From Spirobacillus cienkowskii (lineage in GTDB: Bacteria > Bdellovibrionota_B > Oligoflexia > Silvanigrellales > Silvanigrellaceae): 64,000 nt of DNA. The position numbers were made by a program, and so were the translations under genes. Location of the stretch: positions 1,449,501 to 1,513,500 of the forward strand of contig NZ_CP146516.1 of the NCBI RefSeq assembly GCF_037081835.1. Direction: 5' to 3'. The notes beneath the pieces are model-generated. The model saw only the letters and a list, made by a program, of their open reading frames with translations, made no database searches and was not told the origin of the DNA. How positions within the stretch are numbered: position 1 is the stretch's first letter; the number at the start of each line of letters is the position of its first letter. Below, one piece after another: positions 56,926-64,000 of this stretch.

Positions 56926-58603
56926 CTTGTAATTTTCCATCAATATTTTCTATTAAAAAAGTTTCATCTTCTATTTGCATTTCTATAATTTTACCTGGTT
57001 CTATTGTTTTAAATGGAATCGTAAAATCGGAACCATCTGATAATGTAACTGAAAAATAATTTCCTTTAACTTGGATTGAAGTTTTTTTATTGCTTGTTGG
57101 AATGTGAGACGGATCAGCATCCTCATCAAGTCCTATTGGAGCAACCTCATCTCCTGAATTGTCTGATACAGCAGATGCACCACCTTTTCCTGTGGGATCA
57201 TCATCTCCCATTCCATGATCAACTGGCTGCGGGTCGCTTGATTCGGAGGATGAATGAGCGCCCTCAGCAGTATCATCAACAATCTCAAGATCTTTAATTT
57301 CTGCCGAGGAGTTTTCTGTCTCAGAACTCACAGCCCCTTCTTCGACCGCTATTTCTTTATCGCTCATGGCTTCGTTTCCTCCTGAAGCATCATCTATCGC
57401 TATTTCGTCTTCGGCAGAAACAGGACTTGCATCAGTAGATTCTTCAGCAGAAGCGCTATCAGACTCTAAAATAGCCGCTTCAGATGATGCCTCGGACACA
57501 GGTGGCTCAGAACTTGAAACATCTAAAGGAGTTTCTTCATCAGGAGTGTCTTCTGTAGGTACTGCTTCTGCGGCTACTGGCTCTTCTGGGGCAACTTCTA
57601 ACGACTCATCCACGCCTTCTGTTGCTGTGGCAGCATCTCCAACGACTGGCTCTTCTGGAGCAACTTCTAACGATTCATCCACACCTTCTGCTGCTGTGGC
57701 AGCATCTCCAACGACTGGCTCTTCTGGAGCAACTTCTAACGATTCTTCTACGCCTTCTGCTGCTGGGGCAGCATCTCCAACGACTGGCTCTTCTGGAGCA
57801 ACTTCTAACGATTCATCCACACCTTCTGCTGCTGGGGCAGCATCCCCAACAACTGGCTCTTCTGGCGCAACCTCTAACGATTCTTCCATGCCTTCTGCTG
57901 CTGGTGCGGCGTCTTCTGTTGCAGCAGGAACTGCTTGGGCACTCGTGATCTGATTTTTTTCTAAAACCTCTTTAAAAGTTTGCAAGCCAATTCGAGAAAC
58001 AACATCTGATAAATTTTCAGCACCCTGCTTGTTTTGTGAGTATGTTTCTAACACCAATGAAATAGCTGTCCCAATATTGCTTCTGGGAATACCTTCTATC
58101 ACCGATTCGGCAAGTTTCGGTTCCCCAGAAGTGCGGCCTCCAATACTCATATTATAACCTTGGGAATCGCCAACAATATGAATATCATCAGTCGCCGATG
58201 CCACACATGCGACAGCACAGCCATTCATTCCAATATTTAAAGCAGTAAAAGAATCTTTAAATTTTTCGTTTAAAAAAGGTGAAATATCAATAGCATCACC
58301 AAGTGCATCCTGCTCGCATTTGGAGCACAATTCACCAAGACATGCCTTAGGTGATAGAATCGAATGATTACGATAATGTTTTAATAATATTCCTGATTTA
58401 GCTAGTTTTGCGTGAAGTTCTAAAAGTTTCTCTTTTGGCACCATAAAACCAATGCGTTGATCTTCGGTGACTTTCAAAAAAACCGACACATCATCAGCAA
58501 CATCACAAATAAGTCTCAATTGACTCCCATTGTAAATACCACCGGCAGCTTCGGCAAGAACAAACAAATATCCATTTTTTAACTCAAACTGCCCAACAGC
58601 CAA
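56840..58603 (-). CDS. Sulfite/nitrite-reductase-like half-domain with acidic repeat region
   Basis: TTG 58603 is preceded by GGAGGA at a 6-nt gap. Residues 1-200 look like one half of a siroheme sulfite/nitrite reductase: KACLGELCSKC (Cys88, Cys93, Cys96) and NIGMNGCAVAC (Cys129 and Cys133) supply a possible 4Fe-4S cluster. No partner half is present. From about 230 to 500 the chain is acidic and disordered, and it begins with five tandem 23-residue repeats. The last 75 residues form a small beta-rich domain (GNYFSVTLSDGSDFTIPF and so on). The combination of redox-like head, acidic tail and beta domain has no family I know. Reductase activity is not assured. Confidence 0.75.
   Translation of the reverse strand: MAVGQFELKNGYLFVLAEAAGGIYNGSQLRLICDVADDVSVFLKVTEDQRIGFMVPKEKLLELHAKLAKSGILLKHYRNHSILSPKACLGELCSKCEQDALGDAIDISPFLNEKFKDSFTALNIGMNGCAVACVASATDDIHIVGDSQGYNMSIGGRTSGEPKLAESVIEGIPRSNIGTAISLVLETYSQNKQGAENLSDVVSRIGLQTFKEVLEKNQITSAQAVPAATEDAAPAAEGMEESLEVAPEEPVVGDAAPAAEGVDESLEVAPEEPVVGDAAPAAEGVEESLEVAPEEPVVGDAATAAEGVDESLEVAPEEPVVGDAATATEGVDESLEVAPEEPVAAEAVPTEDTPDEETPLDVSSSEPPVSEASSEAAILESDSASAEESTDASPVSAEDEIAIDDASGGNEAMSDKEIAVEEGAVSSETENSSAEIKDLEIVDDTAEGAHSSSESSDPQPVDHGMGDDDPTGKGGASAVSDNSGDEVAPIGLDEDADPSHIPTSNKKTSIQVKGNYFSVTLSDGSDFTIPFKTIEPGKIIEMQIEDETFLIENIDGKLQVKYGEFEIHVPFSHGAAGLESDDTDSAA
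57572..57916 (-). repeat. Five tandem 69-bp repeats encoding acidic 23-residue units
   Basis: The units read D-A-A-P/T-A-x-E-G-V-D/E-E-S-L-E-V-A-P-E-E-P-V-V/A. They differ by a few substitutions, so the array expanded recently. The repeat count could vary between strains. Confidence 0.9.
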
Positions 58604-58667
58604 TGATATTCCTCCGCATATCAGTTATATCTATGGTATCGTTTAGATTAATGGGAACTTGAGCGAC

Positions 58668-58694
58668 CATATGTGATGTTGATAGACACATATG
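58668..58694. promoter_or_regulatory. 8-bp dyad CATATGTG-N11-CACATATG
   Basis: Perfect arms separated by 11 bp (centre distance about 19 bp, or nearly two helix turns) lie between the reductase-like gene (minus) and khpA (plus). It fits an operator for a dimeric regulator acting on one or both divergent promoters. Confidence 0.45.
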
Positions 58695-58798
58695 ACTTGG
58701 TTGCTAAAGCCCATAGGGCATGACATCCAATAAAATCAAATAGATATATTTGAGTCTCTTTTGCCTCGGTATTTTAAATTAACAAGGAGTTTCTTTTT

Positions 58799-59056
58799 AT
58801 GTCCTCTCCCTCTGCCTCTTCCATGCGAGAATTGATTGAATTTGTTGCAAAATCTCTTGTTGATAATTCGGATAAAGTTGAAATCAATGAAATTAATGGA
58901 ACCCAAACAAATGTGATAGAATTGCGTGTCGCCAAAGAAGATGTCGGTAAAATTATAGGAAAAAGTGGCAGAACTGCAGATGCAATTCGCACGATTTTAA
59001 ATTGCGGCGCAGCAAAACAAAATAAAAGATATATTCTTCATATAATTGATGAATAA
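58799..59056 (+). CDS. khpA: KhpA-type KH-domain RNA-binding protein
   Basis: The 85-residue protein has a single KH domain with the defining GKIIGKSGRTADAIR loop. It binds RNA and, in other bacteria, works with KhpB in cell division and RNA regulation. The ATG follows AAGGAG. Unlike the common position inside rpsP-rimM-trmD, here it stands alone between a divergent reductase-like gene and a lipoprotein gene. Confidence 0.93.
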   Translation: MSSPSASSMRELIEFVAKSLVDNSDKVEINEINGTQTNVIELRVAKEDVGKIIGKSGRTADAIRTILNCGAAKQNKRYILHIIDE

Positions 59057-59068
59057 TATTATTTTTTA

Positions 59069-59098
59069 TTAAATTCTAATAATTTAAAAATTTTTTTT
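59069..59098 (+). terminator. Weak AT-rich terminator candidate after khpA
   Basis: TTAAATT at 59069 pairs with AATTTAA at 59081-59087 over a 5-nt loop, followed by AAA and a run of eight T. All stem pairs are A-T, so efficiency is doubtful. Confidence 0.35.
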
Positions 59099-59167
59099 AA
59101 TCAAGATAAAATCATATCCGATAAAATTACAATCCAGTAAACCCTATCTGATTAAAAGAAGTCGAAC

Positions 59168-60358
59168 GTGAAAAGTCGTATAGGTTTAAAATTTATAGCA
59201 TTGTATTTATTTGTTATAATTTTTATCACAGAATCCTGTTCTCCTAATAAAATTAAATTTACAAAAATTACAATTAATCAACCAAACCATTTAAATTCAT
59301 CATTAAACAACAAATCCAGCTATCTATCTATTAGGCCAATTCAAATTCCAGTCTCTATGAAAAATAATAGTGGTTTTTTATTAAATACAGAACTTAAATC
59401 TGGTACAAATAGTCTTTCATTACCAATTGGAAAAATTTCTATAAAAATAGGTTTTTTAGCTATGGGTTATACAACGACAACACCTTCAAATTGTTCTAAT
59501 ACAAATTCTAATAATAACTCTGAAAATGAAACAGAAAATGTTTTGTATACTGAATTTGAAACAGAATTGACAATAGATGAAAATACAACATCCATACCAA
59601 TTAATTTTCCAAATCCTTTTAATATTGTTACTTTTGATAAATTTGGCTTTAAAATTAAAAATATTTTAGGAAATCCTGCAGCAGGAGCGACTATTTATTA
59701 TATTGATCCTATAAGCGGAATAAAGCTCAGCGATCCTTGCACACAAACGCCATTTTCAGATACAGCCGATAGCGAAGGCCGCGTTGCAATCAATATCCCT
59801 ATTTATTCTAATTCTTCGCAATTTCACTTTGAAATTGTTTCAACGGATGGGATCAAACAAACAATTCAACCGACTCTAACCAAAAACGCTTCAGTCGCTA
59901 AGTTTTATAATTTGTTTATGGTTGACGGCAGTTATTCTCCAATGAATGAAGCGACAGATAGTTTTTTAAACAACCAACAAACTATTGCATATCGAAGAGA
60001 TGTTTTGTTACGAAATCCTCGGTTTCCCGATATTGCAAATTACAGCATTCAAGCGCCAAATTCTACAACAGGAATGTTTAATCTTTATCCATCTTCAATC
60101 ACAAATAATTCAAACGAACTGATTAACAAAAGAAAATTTAAATTTCAATGTGAAATCAAATTAAGTTCAGGGACAATCATTTATCAAATGCAAAGTTGTA
60201 AAAATTTTTACTCAAATTTTTTTACTGAACCAGTACAACTTTCGCAAGGACAAAGTTATACAATATCGGCCTATATTAACGATGAAGAAGGATTTCTAGC
60301 TTCGGATAAATCTGCAACGACCCCTGCAACCGTATCTTTCACTTATAATTTACCATAA
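59168..60358 (+). CDS. Lipoprotein with Ig-/carboxypeptidase-regulatory-like fold
   Basis: The GTG start opens a hydrophobic leader ending in TESC, so the protein should be lipid-anchored. The mature part is Asn/Ser-rich. Residues about 155-240 have an FGFKIKNILGNPAAGATIYY then DTADSEGRVAINIP arrangement, similar to the carboxypeptidase-regulatory beta-sandwich where a strand pair frames a G-R turn. No enzyme motif is seen. It may be a surface adhesin or scaffold, but no function can be stated. It lies about 110 bp after khpA. Confidence 0.65.
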   Translation: MKSRIGLKFIALYLFVIIFITESCSPNKIKFTKITINQPNHLNSSLNNKSSYLSIRPIQIPVSMKNNSGFLLNTELKSGTNSLSLPIGKISIKIGFLAMGYTTTTPSNCSNTNSNNNSENETENVLYTEFETELTIDENTTSIPINFPNPFNIVTFDKFGFKIKNILGNPAAGATIYYIDPISGIKLSDPCTQTPFSDTADSEGRVAINIPIYSNSSQFHFEIVSTDGIKQTIQPTLTKNASVAKFYNLFMVDGSYSPMNEATDSFLNNQQTIAYRRDVLLRNPRFPDIANYSIQAPNSTTGMFNLYPSSITNNSNELINKRKFKFQCEIKLSSGTIIYQMQSCKNFYSNFFTEPVQLSQGQSYTISAYINDEEGFLASDKSATTPATVSFTYNLP

Positions 60359-60454
60359 TGAAATTTTATTTTTAAATTTAAAAAAAATATGTTATCAAAA
60401 AAATATTAAAATTATTTTGCAGTGGACACTTTCACGGATGATAAAGGACACAAC

Positions 60455-61219
60455 ATGACAGAGTTAAATCATGAGTTAATTAGAAGCATTGAAACACAGG
60501 GAAATAGTGATTACGAAATATATTTACAAACCAAACAACTTCTCTCACTACAAACATCACATGAACAACTTTGCAATCCTGATGAATTACAATTTCAAAT
60601 AGTACATCAAAGCGAAGAGTTGATGTTTAAATTATTAAATCATACTTTACTTGAAATTCATAAAAATCTTCTCGAACAAAACGTAAATAAAATATTATCT
60701 CTTTTTCAGCGTGCTCATTTAGCTCAATCTAATATATTATCAATTATAGAACTCCTTCACACCATGTCGCCTAAAGCTTACCAAGAAATCAGATTAAAGT
60801 TGGGTAATGGTAGTGGACAAGATTCACCAGGTTTTAATAGTTTCTTAAAAATTGCACCAATTTTATGGAAAACTTTTAAAAAAATTTATTTAGAAAATTC
60901 TGATGAAAAAATTGAAAAAATTTACAATTCAAACTTCAATCACTGTGATACTTACTTAATTGCTGAAGCTTTTTTAGAACTTGACGACAAATACAACAAA
61001 TTTCTTTATTTTCATATAAAACTTATTGGAAGAAGCATTGGCTTAAATGCATACTCTTTAAAGGGTAACATTGTTTCGGCATTAAATAACAGAATTTCTC
61101 GCTCTCTTTTTCCAGAACTTCTTGAAATTCAATCTCAAATGACGGCTCTATGGGGCAATACATATGGTGTCAAAAGAAACAGTATTACGCCAGAGCAAAA
61201 AGTAGATGCTGTTTTATAA
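60455..61219 (+). CDS. Tryptophan 2,3-dioxygenase family protein
   Basis: This haem enzyme opens the indole ring of tryptophan, the first step of the kynurenine route. ATG 60455 is chosen because AAAGGACA lies just upstream; an earlier in-frame GTG lacks a site. The protein has the family outline: YEIYLQTKQLLSLQ, then PDELQFQIVHQSEELMFKLL (the haem-ligand histidine region), LHTMSPKAYQEIRLKLGNGSG, and a late LWGNTYGVKRN. It is 254 residues, close to the short bacterial forms. Some positions differ from typical TDO (GSGQDSPGF instead of GSGFQS), so substrate specificity may be altered. No kynurenine formamidase or kynureninase gene is adjacent. Confidence 0.83.
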   Translation: MTELNHELIRSIETQGNSDYEIYLQTKQLLSLQTSHEQLCNPDELQFQIVHQSEELMFKLLNHTLLEIHKNLLEQNVNKILSLFQRAHLAQSNILSIIELLHTMSPKAYQEIRLKLGNGSGQDSPGFNSFLKIAPILWKTFKKIYLENSDEKIEKIYNSNFNHCDTYLIAEAFLELDDKYNKFLYFHIKLIGRSIGLNAYSLKGNIVSALNNRISRSLFPELLEIQSQMTALWGNTYGVKRNSITPEQKVDAVL

Positions 61220-61229
61220 TCGTTAATAG

Positions 61230-62735
61230 TTACTTATAAAAATTATTCACACACTCTACCGCTTGAAGCCATCGACACAAATTTGCATTGGCAATGGCTT
61301 CGGGCATGATTGGGCAAAACTCTTTACCGATTTCCGCTTTAGTAAAAGAAACGTCTTCATTTAAAATTCCAATACTCGCAGCTCTTGCGGCGCCCAATGA
61401 TGTTGATTCAATATTTGCTGGTCTTACAAGAATTGTTTGTAAAATATCAGATTGTAGCTGCATTAAAAAATCATTTTGCGATGCACCACCATCAACACCA
61501 ACACGCGTAATTTTATGTTCACTGACTTGCTCCATAAGCCTGAGTAGCTGCACATTTTGCATGACAATACTTTCTAAAACAGCACGAATAATTTGAGATT
61601 GTTGTGAACCCCGCGTCAATCCAAACAACACACCTTTTGCATTTGGATTCCAAAAAGGCGCTCCTAGCCCTGCTAATGATGGCACAAATAGCACATCTTC
61701 ATCTCTTGGATAGCCTATTGCAAGTTCTGCACTTTCTGCAGAATTCTTAATCCAACCAAAATTATCTCGTAAAAACTGTACTGCGGCACCCGCAATAAAA
61801 GCAGAACCTTCTAGCGCAAAAATTCTTTTTACTTTTGTGCTATAGGCAACGGTTGTAATTAAACCATTATCGGCTTCAACAATTTTTTCACCAGTATTCA
61901 TCAACAAGAATGCGCCTGTGCCAAACGTAATTTTTGCTTCACCCAATTGCACACAATTTTGCCCAAATAATGCAGACTGCTGATCGCCTAAATTGCCAGT
62001 AATTGGAATGCCATCTGGCAAATAATGCACATTTTTTGTTGCGCCTAAGTAACCAATGCTTGGTTGTATTTTAGGCAAAGCTTGAAGAGGAATAGAAAAT
62101 AACTCTAAAAGTTCATCATCATATTGACCAGTGTGTAAGTTGTATAACATTGTACGGCTTGCATTTGTATGATCAGTAAAAAAGGATACGCCGTCTGTTA
62201 ACTTCCAAATAATGTAACAATCTATTGTTCCCAATGCAAGATCACCCATTAATGACCATTGCTTTGTTTTTGGATAATGTTCGAGCATCCAGTGCATTTT
62301 GGAAGCACTAAAATAGGGATCACAGACCAATCCTGTTTTGCTTAAAATTTTTTTTCTAATATTTTCGTTTCGCTTTAATGCGTCGCAAAACTCTGCGGTT
62401 CTTCTATCTTGCCAAACAATCGCATTCCCTGCAATTTCGCCGGTTTTTTTATTCCATGCTAAACATGTTTCGCGTTGATTTGTAATACCAATAGCAGCTA
62501 TTTTATTAACTAAAAATTCATGGTTTTGTAAAACTGCGAGATCAAGACAATTTTTAATTGACTTTAATGTCGTTTCCCAAATATCGTTTGGATTATGCTC
62601 AACTAATCCTGGTTTCGGATAAATTTGGGGAAACTCAATTTTGTTATTTCCATACATGCTAAAATTATTCATACTAAATAAAGAAGATTGTATTCCTGTT
62701 GTTCCTTCGTCAATAGAAAGGATAAAATCTGTCAT
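61230..62735 (-). CDS. glpK: Glycerol kinase
   Basis: GlpK makes glycerol 3-phosphate. The start ATG 62735 stands about 9 nt after AAGGAG; an ATG two codons earlier is nearer. Motifs include SIDEGTTGIQSSLFS, ITNQRETCLAW, WQDRRTAEFC, GNLGDQQSALFGQ and FGTGAFLLMNTG. The full-length protein is 501 residues. The N-terminal phosphate loop has Asp-Glu-Gly-Thr-Thr where most glycerol kinases have Asp-Gln-Gly-Thr-Thr. glpF, glpD and glpR are not nearby. It is convergent with the dioxygenase gene and divergent from nagZ. Confidence 0.95.
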   Translation of the reverse strand: MTDFILSIDEGTTGIQSSLFSMNNFSMYGNNKIEFPQIYPKPGLVEHNPNDIWETTLKSIKNCLDLAVLQNHEFLVNKIAAIGITNQRETCLAWNKKTGEIAGNAIVWQDRRTAEFCDALKRNENIRKKILSKTGLVCDPYFSASKMHWMLEHYPKTKQWSLMGDLALGTIDCYIIWKLTDGVSFFTDHTNASRTMLYNLHTGQYDDELLELFSIPLQALPKIQPSIGYLGATKNVHYLPDGIPITGNLGDQQSALFGQNCVQLGEAKITFGTGAFLLMNTGEKIVEADNGLITTVAYSTKVKRIFALEGSAFIAGAAVQFLRDNFGWIKNSAESAELAIGYPRDEDVLFVPSLAGLGAPFWNPNAKGVLFGLTRGSQQSQIIRAVLESIVMQNVQLLRLMEQVSEHKITRVGVDGGASQNDFLMQLQSDILQTILVRPANIESTSLGAARAASIGILNEDVSFTKAEIGKEFCPIMPEAIANANLCRWLQAVECVNNFYK

Positions 62736-62792
62736 AATCATTAACTCCTTTTTTAAAAATATAATACTATTCTTTGTCAGGAGGATACTAAT

Positions 62793-63923
62793 GTGAGATC
62801 AAAGACACAACAAATTGTTCCAAAAAAATTTCAAGATTATTTTTATTCATTACCAACTATTGAGCAAGCTGGATTTTTTTTATGGCCATCACTCGCTAGT
62901 GATGACATTAGTATAAAAGAAAAAGAATTATTTAAAATCATCAAGCCATCAGGATGCATTCTGTTTAAAAGAAATTTTCAGACCCTTTCTAAATCTAGGC
63001 AACTCATTACAAATTTAAAAAAATATATTGCAAAAAAAAAATCAAATTATCGCATGCCATTTATAGTTTCTATTGATGAAGAAGGAGGAAGAGTTTCTCG
63101 CTTACCGTTACCTTTTCCTAGAGGAAAACCAGCACTTGAATTTGCAGATAATGATGATTTAATAGGACTTGAAGGACAACTTTTACACCAAATTTTTATT
63201 GCAAAAAGTCTTGGAGTTAATTGTATTCTTAGTCCTGTCGCAGATATCCTGTCAGAACCAAATAATCCTGTAATTGGAGATCGATGCTTTGGTAGAGATG
63301 CGCAAACAGTAACTAAGTTTGCAAGTTTTGCAAATCATGTTTTAATGCAAGAAAATATTTTTTCTTGTGCAAAGCATTTTCCAGGACACGGTAACACCAA
63401 AACAGATTCCCACAAAGAACTCAGTGTGAGTGATGTTAGCCTAGAACAATTAAAACAACGAGAGTGGATACCATTTCAAAAACTCATTCAAGACAATATT
63501 CCTTTTATTATAAGCGCGCACGTTATTGTTCCAAGTTTAGACCCAAAAAATCCTGCCACATTAAGCAAAACTATTTTAACAAAATATCTTAGAAATGATT
63601 TAAATTTTAAAGGCATAATTTTAAGTGATGACTTGCGAATGAATGCAATCGCTGAGCATTATAATTTAAAAAGAAAAATTGAATCATCTATTACTGAAAG
63701 CTCTGACGTTTCAAGTCATGAAGAGGATAACTTTTTAAAATTGGCTTCAATAGATGCTCTTTGGGCTGGATGTGATATTTTATTAAGTTGCCAAAGTATC
63801 ACTCGAGAAGCAAAAATTGCATATGCTATTGCTGAAAAAATGGAAAATGATAAAATTTTCCATAAATTGATGTTGGAGAAAGCGTGGAATATTTTTTTGA
63901 ATTTAACAAAAAAACAAAACTAG
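62793..63923 (+). CDS. nagZ: Beta-N-acetylhexosaminidase NagZ (GH3)
   Basis: NagZ removes N-acetylglucosamine from cytoplasmic cell-wall fragments during recycling. The GH3 fold carries KHFPGHGNTKTDSHKEL, including the catalytic His in the DSH loop, and the nucleophile Asp in IILSDDLRMNA. No signal peptide is visible, consistent with the cytoplasmic enzyme. GTG starts it after AGGAGG. The next, partial gene begins inside its last 40 bp. Confidence 0.92.
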   Translation: MRSKTQQIVPKKFQDYFYSLPTIEQAGFFLWPSLASDDISIKEKELFKIIKPSGCILFKRNFQTLSKSRQLITNLKKYIAKKKSNYRMPFIVSIDEEGGRVSRLPLPFPRGKPALEFADNDDLIGLEGQLLHQIFIAKSLGVNCILSPVADILSEPNNPVIGDRCFGRDAQTVTKFASFANHVLMQENIFSCAKHFPGHGNTKTDSHKELSVSDVSLEQLKQREWIPFQKLIQDNIPFIISAHVIVPSLDPKNPATLSKTILTKYLRNDLNFKGIILSDDLRMNAIAEHYNLKRKIESSITESSDVSSHEEDNFLKLASIDALWAGCDILLSCQSITREAKIAYAIAEKMENDKIFHKLMLEKAWNIFLNLTKKQN

Positions 63924-64000
63924 AAAATATTGCATTTTTTCTATTGATTAGTTTTTTTTTACATTCATGTATTTATTTTGCAGTGGTTTTTATGCATGTC
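63884..64000 (+). CDS. Start of a membrane protein (3' end beyond window)
   Basis: A GTG at 63884, 5 nt behind GGAG, opens a frame that stays open to the right edge (39 codons) and overlaps the nagZ 3' end by 40 bp. Its residues 17-36 (AFFLLISFFLHSCIYFAVVF) form one hydrophobic segment after a charged head. This is the layout of TonB- or TolA-type anchored proteins, but the rest is missing and no motif is diagnostic. Confidence 0.55.
   Translation, partial: MEYFFEFNKKTKLENIAFFLLISFFLHSCIYFAVVFMHV

Noticed and set aside
57366-57953. Plus-strand Ser/Ala/Gly-rich open frame opposite the acidic repeats
   Set aside because: It is the mirror of the 69-bp coding array; it has no ribosome site, and its composition follows from the minus-strand gene.
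1-64000. Search for tRNA, rRNA and CRISPR arrays
   Set aside because: No cloverleaf-like tRNA sequence, rRNA segment or spaced short repeat was seen by eye; none is claimed.

Overview
The window is a low-GC, gene-dense bacterial chromosome segment carrying core Gram-negative genes: ruvAB, lepA, a six-domain rpsA, sppA, pstSCAB, gltX, tkt, glpK and nagZ. It also has TonB-receptor, LptE-like and outer-membrane barrel proteins, many lipoproteins, and chemotaxis proteins (a receptor, CheV, and a protein with three CheW domains). Starts are often TTG or GTG behind strong Shine-Dalgarno sequences. This mix best fits a motile, protein-consuming low-GC member of the Bdellovibrionota/Oligoflexia, possibly Silvanigrella-like. 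That placement is inference, because no rRNA gene is present to confirm it.

Layout. 1-6.7 kb: surface proteins, namely a giant FN3-repeat lipoprotein running off the left edge, a DsbA-like membrane protein without its CXXC, and a LysM-like/FN3/barrel protein. 6.8-12 kb: ruvA-ruvB, a solute-binding protein, a lipoprotein, lepA and an MFS exporter coupled to lepA. 12.76-15.16 kb: the exporter is split by two copies of a 1,197-bp IS630-like element, one nested inside the other. 15.6-23.6 kb: secreted glutaminase, chemoreceptor, unknown gene, membrane phosphoesterase, triple-CheW protein and a polyamine-type binding protein. 23.6-27.1 kb: rpsA with a palindrome-containing leader and a clear terminator, then sppA and a YggT protein. 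27.3-30.3 kb: CheV flanked by two paralogous cNMP-binding-like proteins. 30.3-34.1 kb: pstSCAB on the minus strand. 34.4-37 kb: a PP-loop enzyme and two solute-binding proteins. 37-44.7 kb: gltX, a double-domain M16 peptidase, an atypical PAS/ATPase kinase and an unusual ketoacyl synthase. 44.8-50.4 kb (minus): a Csd6-like L,D-transpeptidase-fold protein, a PfkB kinase, and a TonB receptor followed by a lipoprotein. 50.6-56.9 kb: a GT39 transferase, glutaredoxin, LptE-like protein, transketolase, PAP2 phosphatase and a membrane-anchored nuclease-like protein. 56.8-64 kb: a siroheme-reductase-like protein with acidic 23-residue repeats, a KhpA-type KH protein, a lipoprotein, tryptophan dioxygenase, glycerol kinase, NagZ and the start of a membrane protein.

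How the genes work together. Secreted glutaminase, tryptophan dioxygenase and several solute-binding proteins point to amino-acid and peptide use. NagZ, the L,D-transpeptidase-fold protein and the LysM-like protein act on the cell wall. Pst and glycerol kinase scavenge phosphate and glycerol. The chemotaxis adaptors have unusual architectures. No tRNA, rRNA or CRISPR array was seen. The least-explained loci are the membrane nuclease facing the reductase-like acidic-repeat gene, the cNMP/CheV/cNMP cluster, the triple-CheW protein and the facing kinase/ketoacyl-synthase pair.
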